Below, piece after piece: positions 44,621-53,310 of a stretch of DNA of 64,000 nucleotides. This DNA comes from an uncultured Halieaceae bacterium. Its GTDB lineage: Bacteria; Pseudomonadota; Gammaproteobacteria; Pseudomonadales; Halieaceae. The translations under genes were made by a program, and so were the position numbers. The stretch lies in NCBI GenBank assembly GCA_913057135.1, contig CAJXNM010000012.1:1-64000 (forward strand), written 5' to 3'. Position 1 is the first letter of the stretch. The number at the start of each line of letters is the position of its first letter. The notes beneath the pieces were generated by a model that saw only the letters and a program-made list of their open reading frames with translations, was not told the DNA's origin and did not search any database.

Positions 44621-44730
44621 GGCGACTCGAGCAGCCGCACCCCGGCACCCGAATCAGTAACTACCGTTGCTCCCTTCCGGGCCTGGCGGGGTTCGCTACC
44701 TATCGCTGCGAGGGGACCACCCGAGTCACC
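44621..44730 (-). ncRNA. ffs: Bacterial small SRP RNA (4.5S)
   Basis: Minus strand contains GCCAGGCCCGGAAGGGAGCAACGG (conserved SRP domain IV); terminal helix GGTGACTCG / CGAGTCGCC pairs perfectly allowing one G-U; upstream of dnaX. Confidence 0.93.
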
Positions 44731-44850
44731 ACGATGCCCACCAGCGGTGGGGCCGCGTAGTGTCCCTGAATCGAGCCTCCACCGCAACTTCCCCCCAATA
44801 AAAGGACGCCACAGTCCTGCAGAAATATCGAAAAAAGGTAACACCCAGCC

Positions 44851-44871
44851 AATGTTAATCCTGTTAACATT
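44851..44871. promoter_or_regulatory. Candidate TetR-family operator
   Basis: Perfect inverted repeat AATGTTAA-TCCTG-TTAACATT, 74 bp upstream of the RND adaptor ATG; a TetR gene closes the same operon. Confidence 0.6.
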
Positions 44872-44945
44872 GCGCCGTTCACTGCACAGGCGGCCACTCC
44901 TCTCCGTCGCCACAGCCCTTTGCCGCCAACAGCCAGGACACTCCC

Positions 44946-46109
44946 ATGCCCCCTATTAAGTTCATCCGCCGCCAGTCACTGATAGCCGTCCTGATCGCCA
45001 TCGGCTCCTCCGTGGTGGCTACACGACTTATCTACGCCGGTGCCACCACCGAAGGGGCTCAGCAACAACCGCCCCTCCCCGTTCAGGTCATGGCGTTTAG
45101 CTACGTTGAAGGCTATGAACGCACAGCGGAATTTGTGGGGCTGGTAAGGGCTGACAACGAGAGCGCCCTGGGCTTTGAGGTGGGCGGCACCATCGATGAT
45201 GTACGGGTACGGGAAGGCGCAGTGGTCGTGAAGGGTGACGAACTGGCTTACCTCAACACCGACCGTCGACAGGCTCAGCTAGCCGCCGCTCGCGCCGACG
45301 TGAAGCGACTAGACGCACAACTCGAGCTTGCGGGCTTGCAGCGACGTCGGACGGCTGACCTTACCGCCGAAGGTCTGGCCTCAGCGCAGGCACTTGATGA
45401 CGCCAGGCTGAATGAGGCGGCGCTACAAGCAGCTCGCGAGGCGAGCCAAGCCGCCGTGCATGTCGCGGAATTAGAGCTCACCAAAAGTCGCCTGACAGCA
45501 CCCTATAATGGCGTCGTGGCAGCGCGGCTCGCTGAACGGGGCAGCGTTGTGAATCCGGGTACGCCGGTATTGCGGCTGATCGCCAGCGACAGCTTCGAGG
45601 CCATTGTCGGGGTGCCGCTGGATCACAGTGACCAACTGCGCATCGGAGCCAGCTATCCGCTAAAAACCCGCTCGGGGACGATTGACGGCACACTGACCGG
45701 GTTACGGGCAGACCTAGATGCCAGCACCCTGACCGTTGGTGCGGTCTTTAGTATCGATGCACGCAGCTCGACACGCCCGGGGGAAACCGTGCTACTGCAA
45801 CAGGCCGAGTGGGTTGCCACCCGTGGCGGATGGCTCCCCCTCAGCGCACTGCTCGAGGGTGATAGGGGCTTATGGAATGTGTTGACCTTGAGCGGCGATG
45901 CGGCGACTGGCTACACCGCGCAGCGAGAAGCCGTCGAGGTGCTCTACACAGGTGCCGACCGGGTTTTCGTCAGAGGCACCCTCAAGAACGGCAGCCCGGT
46001 CATTACCACCGGGGTGCACCGCTTATCACCGGGATCGCAAGTGGCCCCCGCTAACGATGGGACCGGCGTTGCCCGTTTGCCCACCAAAACAGGGGCACCC
46101 GCACTGTGA
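44946..46109 (+). CDS. RND efflux transporter periplasmic adaptor subunit
   Basis: HlyD/MFP organisation (barrel-lipoyl and alpha-hairpin region), followed by RND permease. Confidence 0.92.
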   Translation: MPPIKFIRRQSLIAVLIAIGSSVVATRLIYAGATTEGAQQQPPLPVQVMAFSYVEGYERTAEFVGLVRADNESALGFEVGGTIDDVRVREGAVVVKGDELAYLNTDRRQAQLAAARADVKRLDAQLELAGLQRRRTADLTAEGLASAQALDDARLNEAALQAAREASQAAVHVAELELTKSRLTAPYNGVVAARLAERGSVVNPGTPVLRLIASDSFEAIVGVPLDHSDQLRIGASYPLKTRSGTIDGTLTGLRADLDASTLTVGAVFSIDARSSTRPGETVLLQQAEWVATRGGWLPLSALLEGDRGLWNVLTLSGDAATGYTAQREAVEVLYTGADRVFVRGTLKNGSPVITTGVHRLSPGSQVAPANDGTGVARLPTKTGAPAL

Positions 46110-49100
46110 TTGCCCAGCTGTTCTACACCCATAGTCGCTACTTCGCCCTCGCCCTTCTGGCCATCATCGCGGTGGGCTACACCTCGTTTAGCTCCCTGGG
46201 GCGGCAGGAAGACCCAACGATCACACCCTTCATCGCGAAGATCCAAACGTTTTTCCCAGGCGCAAGCCCTGCCCGGGTTGAGGCCCTGGTCACAAAACCG
46301 CTGGAGGATGCTATTCGCGAGGTTCCGGAGGTTGATGAAATTCGATCGACATCGACCAACGGTGTATCGGTGATCTCGATCGAGGTGGATTATCGTCTTT
46401 CACAAACCGATATCGCACGGGTTTGGTCCGAGTTACGGGACATTATTGGCCGCGAGGCAGCCAGCTTCCCGCCTGGGGTACAGGCACCTGATCTCGATGA
46501 CGATGTCATTACCGCCTTCGTCAAAATTATTTCACTCAGTCGGCGGGATAGTGAGCAACCTTTGCCATCCATACTCGCAAGGGAGGCGGAACTGTTCGCC
46601 GACGCCGCCCGGCAAGTGCCCCTGACCAAGCGGGTCATGTTATTCGGACTGCCCGATGAAGAGGTGCGCCTAGCCTTGGACCACGCCCGCATGGCCACAC
46701 TGGGTATCAGTGTCGACGAGGTTACCCGGGCCCTAGCCAACGCCGATGTACGCACCCCTGCAGGGAGATTGAGCGGTTCAGGCAGCGCCATTACCGTAGA
46801 GCTCTCTGGAGAATTCCAGTCTCTGGAGACCATTCGCAATGTTCAAGTGCGCGCTCTACCCAATGGCCGGGCATTGCGTATTGAGGACATCGCTCGGGTC
46901 GAGAAAGCAGAGCAACACCCGCTACAACGCTATGCGTTATCCAACGGCAAGCGCTCTGTGCTAATCGCTGTTGAAATGAATTTGGGTTATCAGGTCGATG
47001 CCTACAGCAAGCGCTTTGATGCCTTCCTCGACAGCTACCGACAACAACTCCCGGCCAGCCTACAGCTGGATATTAGCTACGATCAAAGCGGCTACACCGA
47101 AGATCGTCTAGCCAGTGTGGCGCAGAATCTCTTTGTGGGTATTGGATTGGTACTCATCGTACTGTTGGTGACCTTGGGTTGGCGAGCGGCGCTGGTCGTG
47201 GCCGTTATCCTACCCCTGTGCACTTTGCTTTCAATGGTGGCGCTGCTTTATCTCAGTGTGCCCATTCATCAGATGTCCCTCACAGGCTTGGTGGTGGCTC
47301 TGGGCTTACTGGTAGACGGCTCCATTGTGATGGCCGATGAAGTGCGCAAGCGACTACTCGAGGGCCTTAAGCCCCTCGACGCCATGACCGGGGCGGTGTC
47401 GCGCCTTCGGGTGCCACTGATTGCCTCGACCGTGACGACGGTACTGGCCTTTTTACCCATGGCCATCCTCGAGGGACCCGCAGGGGATTTCCTAGGCTCG
47501 ATTGCCATATCGGTCATTGTCATGCTGCTGTCGTCGATGCTGTTGGCACTCACCGTCACACCAGTACTTGCGGCCCGATTGCTGCCAAGCGGCATCGGCG
47601 CCAGCCCGCGCTGGTGGCAAACCGGTGCATCCATGCCAAGGGTCAGCGCCCTGTTCCAGCGAAGTCTCGACTGGTCCTTAAGGAATCCAACGGGATCCAT
47701 TGCGCTAGCGCTGGCCTTACCCATTACCGGTTTTGCTGCCGCGGGGTCACTCACCAATCAATTTTTCCCCGGCACTGACCGGGATCAGTTTTACTTGCAA
47801 GTCACCCTGCCCGCGAATGCCGCCATTGACGACACCCTGAGTCTGGCCCAAGACATAGACCAGCAACTGCGCAAAGAACCTTTGATACGCCGGGTTGACT
47901 GGAGCATTGGCGAGAGCGCGCCGGCCTTTTACTACAACATGCGCTCAAATAAGCAGGGCATACCGGGCTGGGCCGAGGCATTGGTACTGACCACCGATGA
48001 AAACCAAACCGACGACTTGATTCGCCGCTTACAGCAGACACTGGATAAGGATTTTCCCTCGGCGCAAATCATCGTGCGGGGCATCGATCAAGGGCCACCG
48101 GTGGCAGCGCCACTAGAGGTCACCATTACCGGGCCGCAGGTAGCCACCCTGAAACGGCTCGGGGAGCAATTTCGTCAGCAGCTGGAGAACCTCGACAGCG
48201 TTACCCACACCCAGGTCAGTATGACCGCAGGCTCGCCAAAGCTGATATTCGAGCTCGATGAGGAAAAACTGCGCCGTGTTGGGCTTGAGCGGGTGGCAGT
48301 TGCCCATGCGATAGATGCCGCGCTTCGGGGTAGAACCGGAGGGGAGCTACTGGAAGACACAGAACGCCTGCCCGTTCGCGCCCAGCTCGACCCCGGACAG
48401 TGGGCCTACCCCGATGATCTCCGCAATCTTCAAATTCCCATTGCTGGCGCTAACGGCAGTACCACCGCGGTCCCCCTAAGCAGCCTTGGCCGACCGCGGG
48501 TTATACCCGACGACAGTCCCATTACCCGAGAGGAAGGCCAACGGGTTAATCGGGTACAGGGCTTTCTCACCCGCGGCATCCTACCGGAGGAGGCTTTGCA
48601 ACAGCTGCAACGCCGACTCGAGAGCAACCCCATTGCCATGCCCCACGGCTACAGCTATTCCTTTGGCGGAGATTCTGGCGAGCGTGCGCAGGTGGTCAAC
48701 GATCTCATGGCACCTTTGGGTTTAATTTTGTCGGGGCTCGTTGCCACCATCTTGCTCACCTTTAATGCATGGCGATTAACGGCACTGTCCCTACTAGTCT
48801 GTGTGTGCTCCTTTGGTCTGAGCTTTTTGGCCCTTGCGGTGTTCCGCTACCCGGTGGGTATTCAGGCACTGATCGGGGTTATTGGCTCCATCGGTGTGTC
48901 GATTAACGCAGCTATTATTATTCTCACCGCCCTGCAGCAAGACACCGGCGCGGCGCGGGGTGAGCGCCCCGCTATACGGGACGTTGTCATCGACTCTAGC
49001 CGGCACATTGTGTCCACCACGGTCACTACCTTCGGTGGCTTTCTTCCGCTTATTCTCGAGGGCAGCCAGTTTTGGCCACCCTTCGCCATGGCCATTGCGG

Positions 49101-49219
49101 GGGGTGTGCTGCTCTCGACCATCATTTCGTTTTATTTGGTGCCGCCGCTCTATTTGGTCACCCTGCGCCGATCGGCCCGTTCCCATCAGCCCCGGGCCCT
49201 ACCAGAGGCCGCCCTGTGA
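46106..49219 (+). CDS. RND family efflux transporter permease (AcrB/MMPL type)
   Basis: 1037 aa; LGRQEDPTITPFIAKIQTFFPGASPARVEALVTKPLEDAI; 12-TM pattern; IGSIGVSINAAIIILTAL. Confidence 0.96.
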   Translation: MIAQLFYTHSRYFALALLAIIAVGYTSFSSLGRQEDPTITPFIAKIQTFFPGASPARVEALVTKPLEDAIREVPEVDEIRSTSTNGVSVISIEVDYRLSQTDIARVWSELRDIIGREAASFPPGVQAPDLDDDVITAFVKIISLSRRDSEQPLPSILAREAELFADAARQVPLTKRVMLFGLPDEEVRLALDHARMATLGISVDEVTRALANADVRTPAGRLSGSGSAITVELSGEFQSLETIRNVQVRALPNGRALRIEDIARVEKAEQHPLQRYALSNGKRSVLIAVEMNLGYQVDAYSKRFDAFLDSYRQQLPASLQLDISYDQSGYTEDRLASVAQNLFVGIGLVLIVLLVTLGWRAALVVAVILPLCTLLSMVALLYLSVPIHQMSLTGLVVALGLLVDGSIVMADEVRKRLLEGLKPLDAMTGAVSRLRVPLIASTVTTVLAFLPMAILEGPAGDFLGSIAISVIVMLLSSMLLALTVTPVLAARLLPSGIGASPRWWQTGASMPRVSALFQRSLDWSLRNPTGSIALALALPITGFAAAGSLTNQFFPGTDRDQFYLQVTLPANAAIDDTLSLAQDIDQQLRKEPLIRRVDWSIGESAPAFYYNMRSNKQGIPGWAEALVLTTDENQTDDLIRRLQQTLDKDFPSAQIIVRGIDQGPPVAAPLEVTITGPQVATLKRLGEQFRQQLENLDSVTHTQVSMTAGSPKLIFELDEEKLRRVGLERVAVAHAIDAALRGRTGGELLEDTERLPVRAQLDPGQWAYPDDLRNLQIPIAGANGSTTAVPLSSLGRPRVIPDDSPITREEGQRVNRVQGFLTRGILPEEALQQLQRRLESNPIAMPHGYSYSFGGDSGERAQVVNDLMAPLGLILSGLVATILLTFNAWRLTALSLLVCVCSFGLSFLALAVFRYPVGIQALIGVIGSIGVSINAAIIILTALQQDTGAARGERPAIRDVVIDSSRHIVSTTVTTFGGFLPLILEGSQFWPPFAMAIAGGVLLSTIISFYLVPPLYLVTLRRSARSHQPRALPEAAL

Positions 49220-49830
49220 CGGCCGCGGCCAAGAGCTACCATCACGGTAACTTGCGAGATGCGCTAATTCTTGCGGCCGCTGCGCTCATTGAGCAGCAGG
49301 GCTCCCTGGAGTTCAGCATTACCGATGCCGCGCGATATGCGGGTGTCAGCAGCGCGGCGCCCTATCGTCATTTCAAGGACAAAGAGGATTTGTTGCGCGC
49401 GGTACGTGACTTGGCCTTCATGGGTTTAAACGCGCGCTCACTGGCCACTCAACACGCCCACCGTCACAGCGACAGCATCGACCGGATTATTGCCCTGGGC
49501 CACACCTACCTGGATTACGCGCGAGAAAAACACAGTTTTTTTAGCCTTATGTGGGAGGATCGGGGCGATATGGCCGAGCGCAAGCAGAACGTCGCCTTGA
49601 AACCTTCGGGTTTCGCGGTGCTCGAGACGGCGGTTGCCCAGTACCTAGCCGAATGCCCCCACACATCAATGGAAGTCGTTGATTTAGCGACCCAGTTATG
49701 GGCCACTAGCCACGGTATTGCCACACTAGAAGCCAATCGAATGCTCGACCACTTTGACCCCGCCGCCGGCGCCAGACAGCTGCTGACCTCCAGCATTCGG
49801 GCCTTACTCAACGGGATAAGACTTGGGTGA
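49216..49830 (+). CDS. TetR/AcrR family transcriptional regulator
   Basis: YHHGNLRDALILAAAALIEQQGSLEFSITDAARYAGVSSAAPYRHFKDKEDLL HTH; GTG start overlapping RND stop (GTGA). Confidence 0.92.
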   Translation: MTAAAKSYHHGNLRDALILAAAALIEQQGSLEFSITDAARYAGVSSAAPYRHFKDKEDLLRAVRDLAFMGLNARSLATQHAHRHSDSIDRIIALGHTYLDYAREKHSFFSLMWEDRGDMAERKQNVALKPSGFAVLETAVAQYLAECPHTSMEVVDLATQLWATSHGIATLEANRMLDHFDPAAGARQLLTSSIRALLNGIRLG

Positions 49831-49860
49831 CTGTGCCGACAGTGGCATACTGCGCCCGCT

Positions 49861-49937
49861 CCGCTCGTAGCACAATTGGATAGTGCATCAGCCTTCTAAG
49901 CTGGCGGTTGCAGGTTCGAGTCCTGCCGGGCGGGCCA
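49861..49937 (+). tRNA. tRNA-Arg (TCT anticodon)
   Basis: Cloverleaf: acceptor CCGCTCG/CGGGCGG, D stem GCAC/GTGC, anticodon loop CTTCTAA, T arm GCAGG-TTCGAGT-CCTGC, encoded CCA. Confidence 0.95.
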
Positions 49938-49996
49938 AATGCTCTATAAGTTTTAACGTAGAGAATCCTCCGTTGTATTTCTGAGGCTATCCTTGA

Positions 49997-50809
49997 ATGC
50001 GGTCAGTCATTGCCCATTACCACACCTACAAAAACAGCGGTACGTCGTTCGATACTATTTTGAGCGACAACTATGGTAACAGCCACCTGTCATTTGATGG
50101 CCCGTTCCCGTTCATGACCATCGGCCAGCGAGAACTCCAGAAAGTCATTCACAACCACCCTCATCATGTCGCATTTTCGTCTCATCAGATCCGACTTCCA
50201 GCGCCGGCTGATGCCCAAGTAAGAGTTATACCCGCAGCATTCATTCGCCACCCCTACCTGCGTATCAAGTCCGTATATGAGTTCGCTCAGAAACATAGTA
50301 ATGGGAATGCTGCGGATGAGTGGGCGGCAAATTATGATCTAAATGGCTGGCTACATAAGCATCGCGAAAATCGCCGCATGGTTAATATCAACAACAGCCA
50401 AGTGGAAATTTATGGTGGACGTTATGAGGGTCCCGCTCACATGATCGCCAGCGGCAATGCCGAGCTGGGGTTTTATGCAACAGGTGATGTGGTTCAAGCT
50501 AAACGCAATCTTGCAGCAACACCTTTGCTGGCTAGGACCGAGCACTTTGATGCTGACGTTTCACAGTTTCCAGGCATCCTTGCCCAGTACGATATACCTT
50601 TCAATTTCAGCTCCGGCGTTGCTAGTAACGTCACCGATAGCAATCACAATCTACCCATCGATGAGCGTATCAAAGGGGTGACTGAGTTATTAGACCTCAG
50701 CAACCAACGGTGGTTAGCCGCTGCGAACGCCCATGATATCGAGCTGTATGAATTTGCAGGTGAACTCATAAACTTTCGAGAGAAAAACCCTAGGCTTGCG
50801 TTGCTCTAA
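49997..50809 (+). CDS. Sulfotransferase-like protein
   Basis: N-terminal VIAHYHTYKNSGTSFDTIL (PAPS 5'-phosphosulfate-loop-like) and FIRHPYLRIKSVYEF (3'-phosphate-binding-like). Confidence 0.72.
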   Translation: MRSVIAHYHTYKNSGTSFDTILSDNYGNSHLSFDGPFPFMTIGQRELQKVIHNHPHHVAFSSHQIRLPAPADAQVRVIPAAFIRHPYLRIKSVYEFAQKHSNGNAADEWAANYDLNGWLHKHRENRRMVNINNSQVEIYGGRYEGPAHMIASGNAELGFYATGDVVQAKRNLAATPLLARTEHFDADVSQFPGILAQYDIPFNFSSGVASNVTDSNHNLPIDERIKGVTELLDLSNQRWLAAANAHDIELYEFAGELINFREKNPRLALL

Positions 50810-50871
50810 AGCCAGTGCTCATCCGTTTTGTAACTGCCAAAGCACGTTGTATCGGTACTGACTCCTCAGTC

Positions 50872-51726
50872 TCAGTCACCGAAAATCGCATTGACGACCT
50901 GCTTGGCAATATCGCTAACCTTCGCGTTTCGCAAGCGATCGCCGATCGCGGCAAGTCGGGGAAGGATATGCGCGGGGAAGATCCTATAGCGCACTGAGTC
51001 GAATAAGGTTAATTCGGTGTCAACCCGCAGTGTATTGTGGGGTTGGGCTATGGTCACTAGACGACGATGCATTTGGTGTTTGGCCAATTCACTGATCGAG
51101 GCGCAACCATAGCGCTCGGCTATCCCCCTCAGGCGATGCTCCATGGACTTTGGGGTGGTCTGATACTGCTCCGCCAGCTCTTTGATGGTCTTGGTTTTAC
51201 AGTAATCCAACAGCAGATCGAGCTCGCTGCGGGTAATGTGATTACCCAAACTGCCCCGAAGGTTATCTCCGTCGATCCAGGCGGTGAGTGCAATTGATCC
51301 ATCGGAGGTCGTGAGCGGATCGACGACATTAATCCACAGAGCGAAAGTCCGATCGGCGGAGCGCCACAACACATTAATGTTTCCACGGTACAGCATTTGG
51401 CTCCGAGTTAAGATATTCACTTCCCGCCCCGTTGAGCCATTCTTAACAGCATCCTTCAGAATATTCTCAAACAAACTCACTTGCTGTGTGGCGTGTATCC
51501 AAGGCACCCAGGGCCAGTTTGGACGAGTAATTAACAGCTCGACCAAATTGGCACCGATTAAATCTTTCACTGTGGTGTCGAGCATGCGCGCCGCCATCGC
51601 GGTGGCACTGAGAATATTCATTGACTCATCAAAAATAATGCCGCCAATCCACTCACCCAGCATTTGCTCTACCGCCACGCCCTGCTGGTTATTGAGATAA
51701 GCCTCGGCCCATTCGTTCTTTACCAC
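50872..51726 (-). CDS. PAS-like sensor domain + LuxR-type HTH transcriptional regulator
   Basis: N-terminal GGIIFDESMNILSATAMAARMLDTTVKDLIGANLVEL (PAS-like); ITRSELDLLLDYCKTKTIKELAEQYQTTPKSMEHRLRGIAERYGCASISELAKHQ (LuxR HTH-like). Confidence 0.7.
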   Translation of the reverse strand: MVKNEWAEAYLNNQQGVAVEQMLGEWIGGIIFDESMNILSATAMAARMLDTTVKDLIGANLVELLITRPNWPWVPWIHATQQVSLFENILKDAVKNGSTGREVNILTRSQMLYRGNINVLWRSADRTFALWINVVDPLTTSDGSIALTAWIDGDNLRGSLGNHITRSELDLLLDYCKTKTIKELAEQYQTTPKSMEHRLRGIAERYGCASISELAKHQMHRRLVTIAQPHNTLRVDTELTLFDSVRYRIFPAHILPRLAAIGDRLRNAKVSDIAKQVVNAIFGD

Positions 51727-51839
51727 CGCTCATACCCTGCGCCTGAAACGATAGCTGGGAGAATAACAGGAAGTGGCGCGGGGATTTTCCCATTCGCTCG
51801 GGCAATGCCCGAAAATCGCGCTTTAACGCCCTGTTCACC

Positions 51840-51869
51840 AAACGTCAAACTCATTAGTGTTTGGCGTTT
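51840..51869. promoter_or_regulatory. Inverted repeat, candidate operator between divergent genes
   Basis: AAACGTCAAAC-TCATTAGT-GTTTGGCGTTT, 10/11 complementary arms, 46 bp before the 51916 ATG. Confidence 0.45.
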
Positions 51870-51915
51870 ATAGATGGGTCTCACCATTTTTCTACCCAAC
51901 CAGTTGGCAGTAGTA

Positions 51916-52314
51916 ATGGCGAAAGCGAACGAATTTCGATTGATTATTGCCTCAAGCGCCAGCTACACCAGCGAATACCCCACGTACCTCAGCATCACCG
52001 ATGTCGAGCAGCGAATTATTGAGCAACAAAAGCGGCTGCGTGTAGATACGCAACTAGCACTGGTGTCGGGCACCCATATGGGTATCGAGCCACAAGCGGC
52101 TCTGCTCGCCGATCGGCTAGCACTGCCCTACTACCGATTTACGCAACCGGCCATACGGCCCATGATTGCCGCCGACTTTGCGTGCAACGAGCGTATGGCT
52201 GCGTTTTCCCACGCGATCGTAGCCCTGTGGGATGGGGAAGACAGCTTAGTGAAACACCTGATGGGAGCGGCCCACTACCACAAACTGCAGATAGTGAACC
52301 TTGAGGGCCAATGA
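51916..52314 (+). CDS. Divergent SLOG/DUF2493-like protein
   Basis: FRLIIASSASYTSEYPTYL...ALVSGTHMGIEPQAALLADRLALPYYRF...ADFACNERMAAFSHAIVALWDGEDSLVKHLMGAAHYHKLQIVNL resembles the YspA/DUF2493 layout. Confidence 0.6.
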   Translation: MAKANEFRLIIASSASYTSEYPTYLSITDVEQRIIEQQKRLRVDTQLALVSGTHMGIEPQAALLADRLALPYYRFTQPAIRPMIAADFACNERMAAFSHAIVALWDGEDSLVKHLMGAAHYHKLQIVNLEGQ

Positions 52315-52372
52315 CAGCGCCTTAGCAGTACCGAACCGGCGGCACTAACCCGGCAGCACTGACGAAGCCTTA

Positions 52373-52855
52373 TTAGTGGTGGTGACCACCGGGACCATGG
52401 GCATGGCCGTGACTGAGTTCCTCGGCCGAGGCATCTCGCACATCCTTAACGGTGACATCAAAATGCAGCGTCTGGCCCGCCAGGGCGTGGTTGCCATCGA
52501 CGGTTACGGTGTCGGCGGTGGCTTCGCGAACCGTTACCACCTGCACACCCTGGGGCGTCTGCGCCTGAAACTGCATGCCGGGCTCGATGGTATCGATGCC
52601 TTGAAACATCTGACGTGGTACCTGCTCCACCAAATTGGCGTCGTACTCACCGTAAGCATCGGCAGGTGCAATACTGGCTTCAACCCGGTCGCCGGCTGCC
52701 TTACCCAGCAGAGCTGCTTCCAAGCCCGAAATTAAATTGTTATGTCCGTGGAGATACGACAGTGGCGACTCTGGGGCCGACTGATCGAGGATATCGCCAT
52801 CGTCGTTGCGTAGTACATAGTCGATGCTGACGACTTTATCGGAGGCTATGGTCAT
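52373..52855 (-). CDS. FKBP-type peptidyl-prolyl isomerase, SlyD-like
   Basis: VSIDYVLRNDDGDILDQS...PLSYLHGHNNLISGLEAALLGKAAGD...; His-rich C-terminus. Confidence 0.95.
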   Translation of the reverse strand: MTIASDKVVSIDYVLRNDDGDILDQSAPESPLSYLHGHNNLISGLEAALLGKAAGDRVEASIAPADAYGEYDANLVEQVPRQMFQGIDTIEPGMQFQAQTPQGVQVVTVREATADTVTVDGNHALAGQTLHFDVTVKDVRDASAEELSHGHAHGPGGHHH

Positions 52856-52972
52856 AAAATAACTCGCTGTTGGTTTGAATGAGCCGCTAGCCTACGCGTT
52901 TGAGTAGCGCATCTCTACGCAATAGGAACAATTTGATGCAATAGGAACACGTTGCAGACAACAGAGGGGAGA

Positions 52973-53049
52973 TGGGGTGGCTGACGGGGATCGAACCCGC
53001 GACAACAGGAGTCACAATCCTGTGCTCTACCAACTGAGCTACAGCCACC
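52973..53049 (-). tRNA. tRNA-His (GTG)
   Basis: Minus strand G-GTGGCTGTAGCTCAGTTGGTAGAGC...ATTGTGA...GGGTTCGATCCC...CAGCCAC-C-CCA; extra 5' G consistent with His G-1. Confidence 0.97.
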
Positions 53050-53055
53050 ATTGAA

Positions 53056-53132
53056 TGGTCGGGGAGGAGGGATTCGAACCCCCGACATCCTGCTCCCAAA
53101 GCAGGCGCGCTACCAGACTGCGCTACACCCCG
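53056..53132 (-). tRNA. tRNA-Pro (TGG)
   Basis: Minus strand CGGGGTGTAGCGCAGTCTGGTAGCGC...TTTGGGA...GGGTTCGAATCCC...CCCCG-A-CCA. Confidence 0.97.
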
Positions 53133-53310
53133 ACGAACTCCCGAAGACCAGAAACAGGCGTGATGGCGCACTGGGTGCACACGAGCCCTTGGCTGGGAGG
53201 CGCGAAGTCTACTGATTCATGGCACAGGGGTCAATTGCGCGTAATAGTCTTTCCACAGCTGCCGGTATCTGGAACACTACGCCCAGTAATAAAAAGGATG
53301 TTTCAACACC

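Noticed and set aside
44587-44913. 108 aa minus-strand ORF
   Set aside because: Overlaps the SRP RNA gene and the RND promoter region; Gly-rich translation of structured RNA.
49861-52372. Integrative element inserted at tRNA-Arg
   Set aside because: No integrase, no transposase and no repeat of the tRNA 3' end seen by eye in the interval; only an accessory-segment hypothesis is retained.
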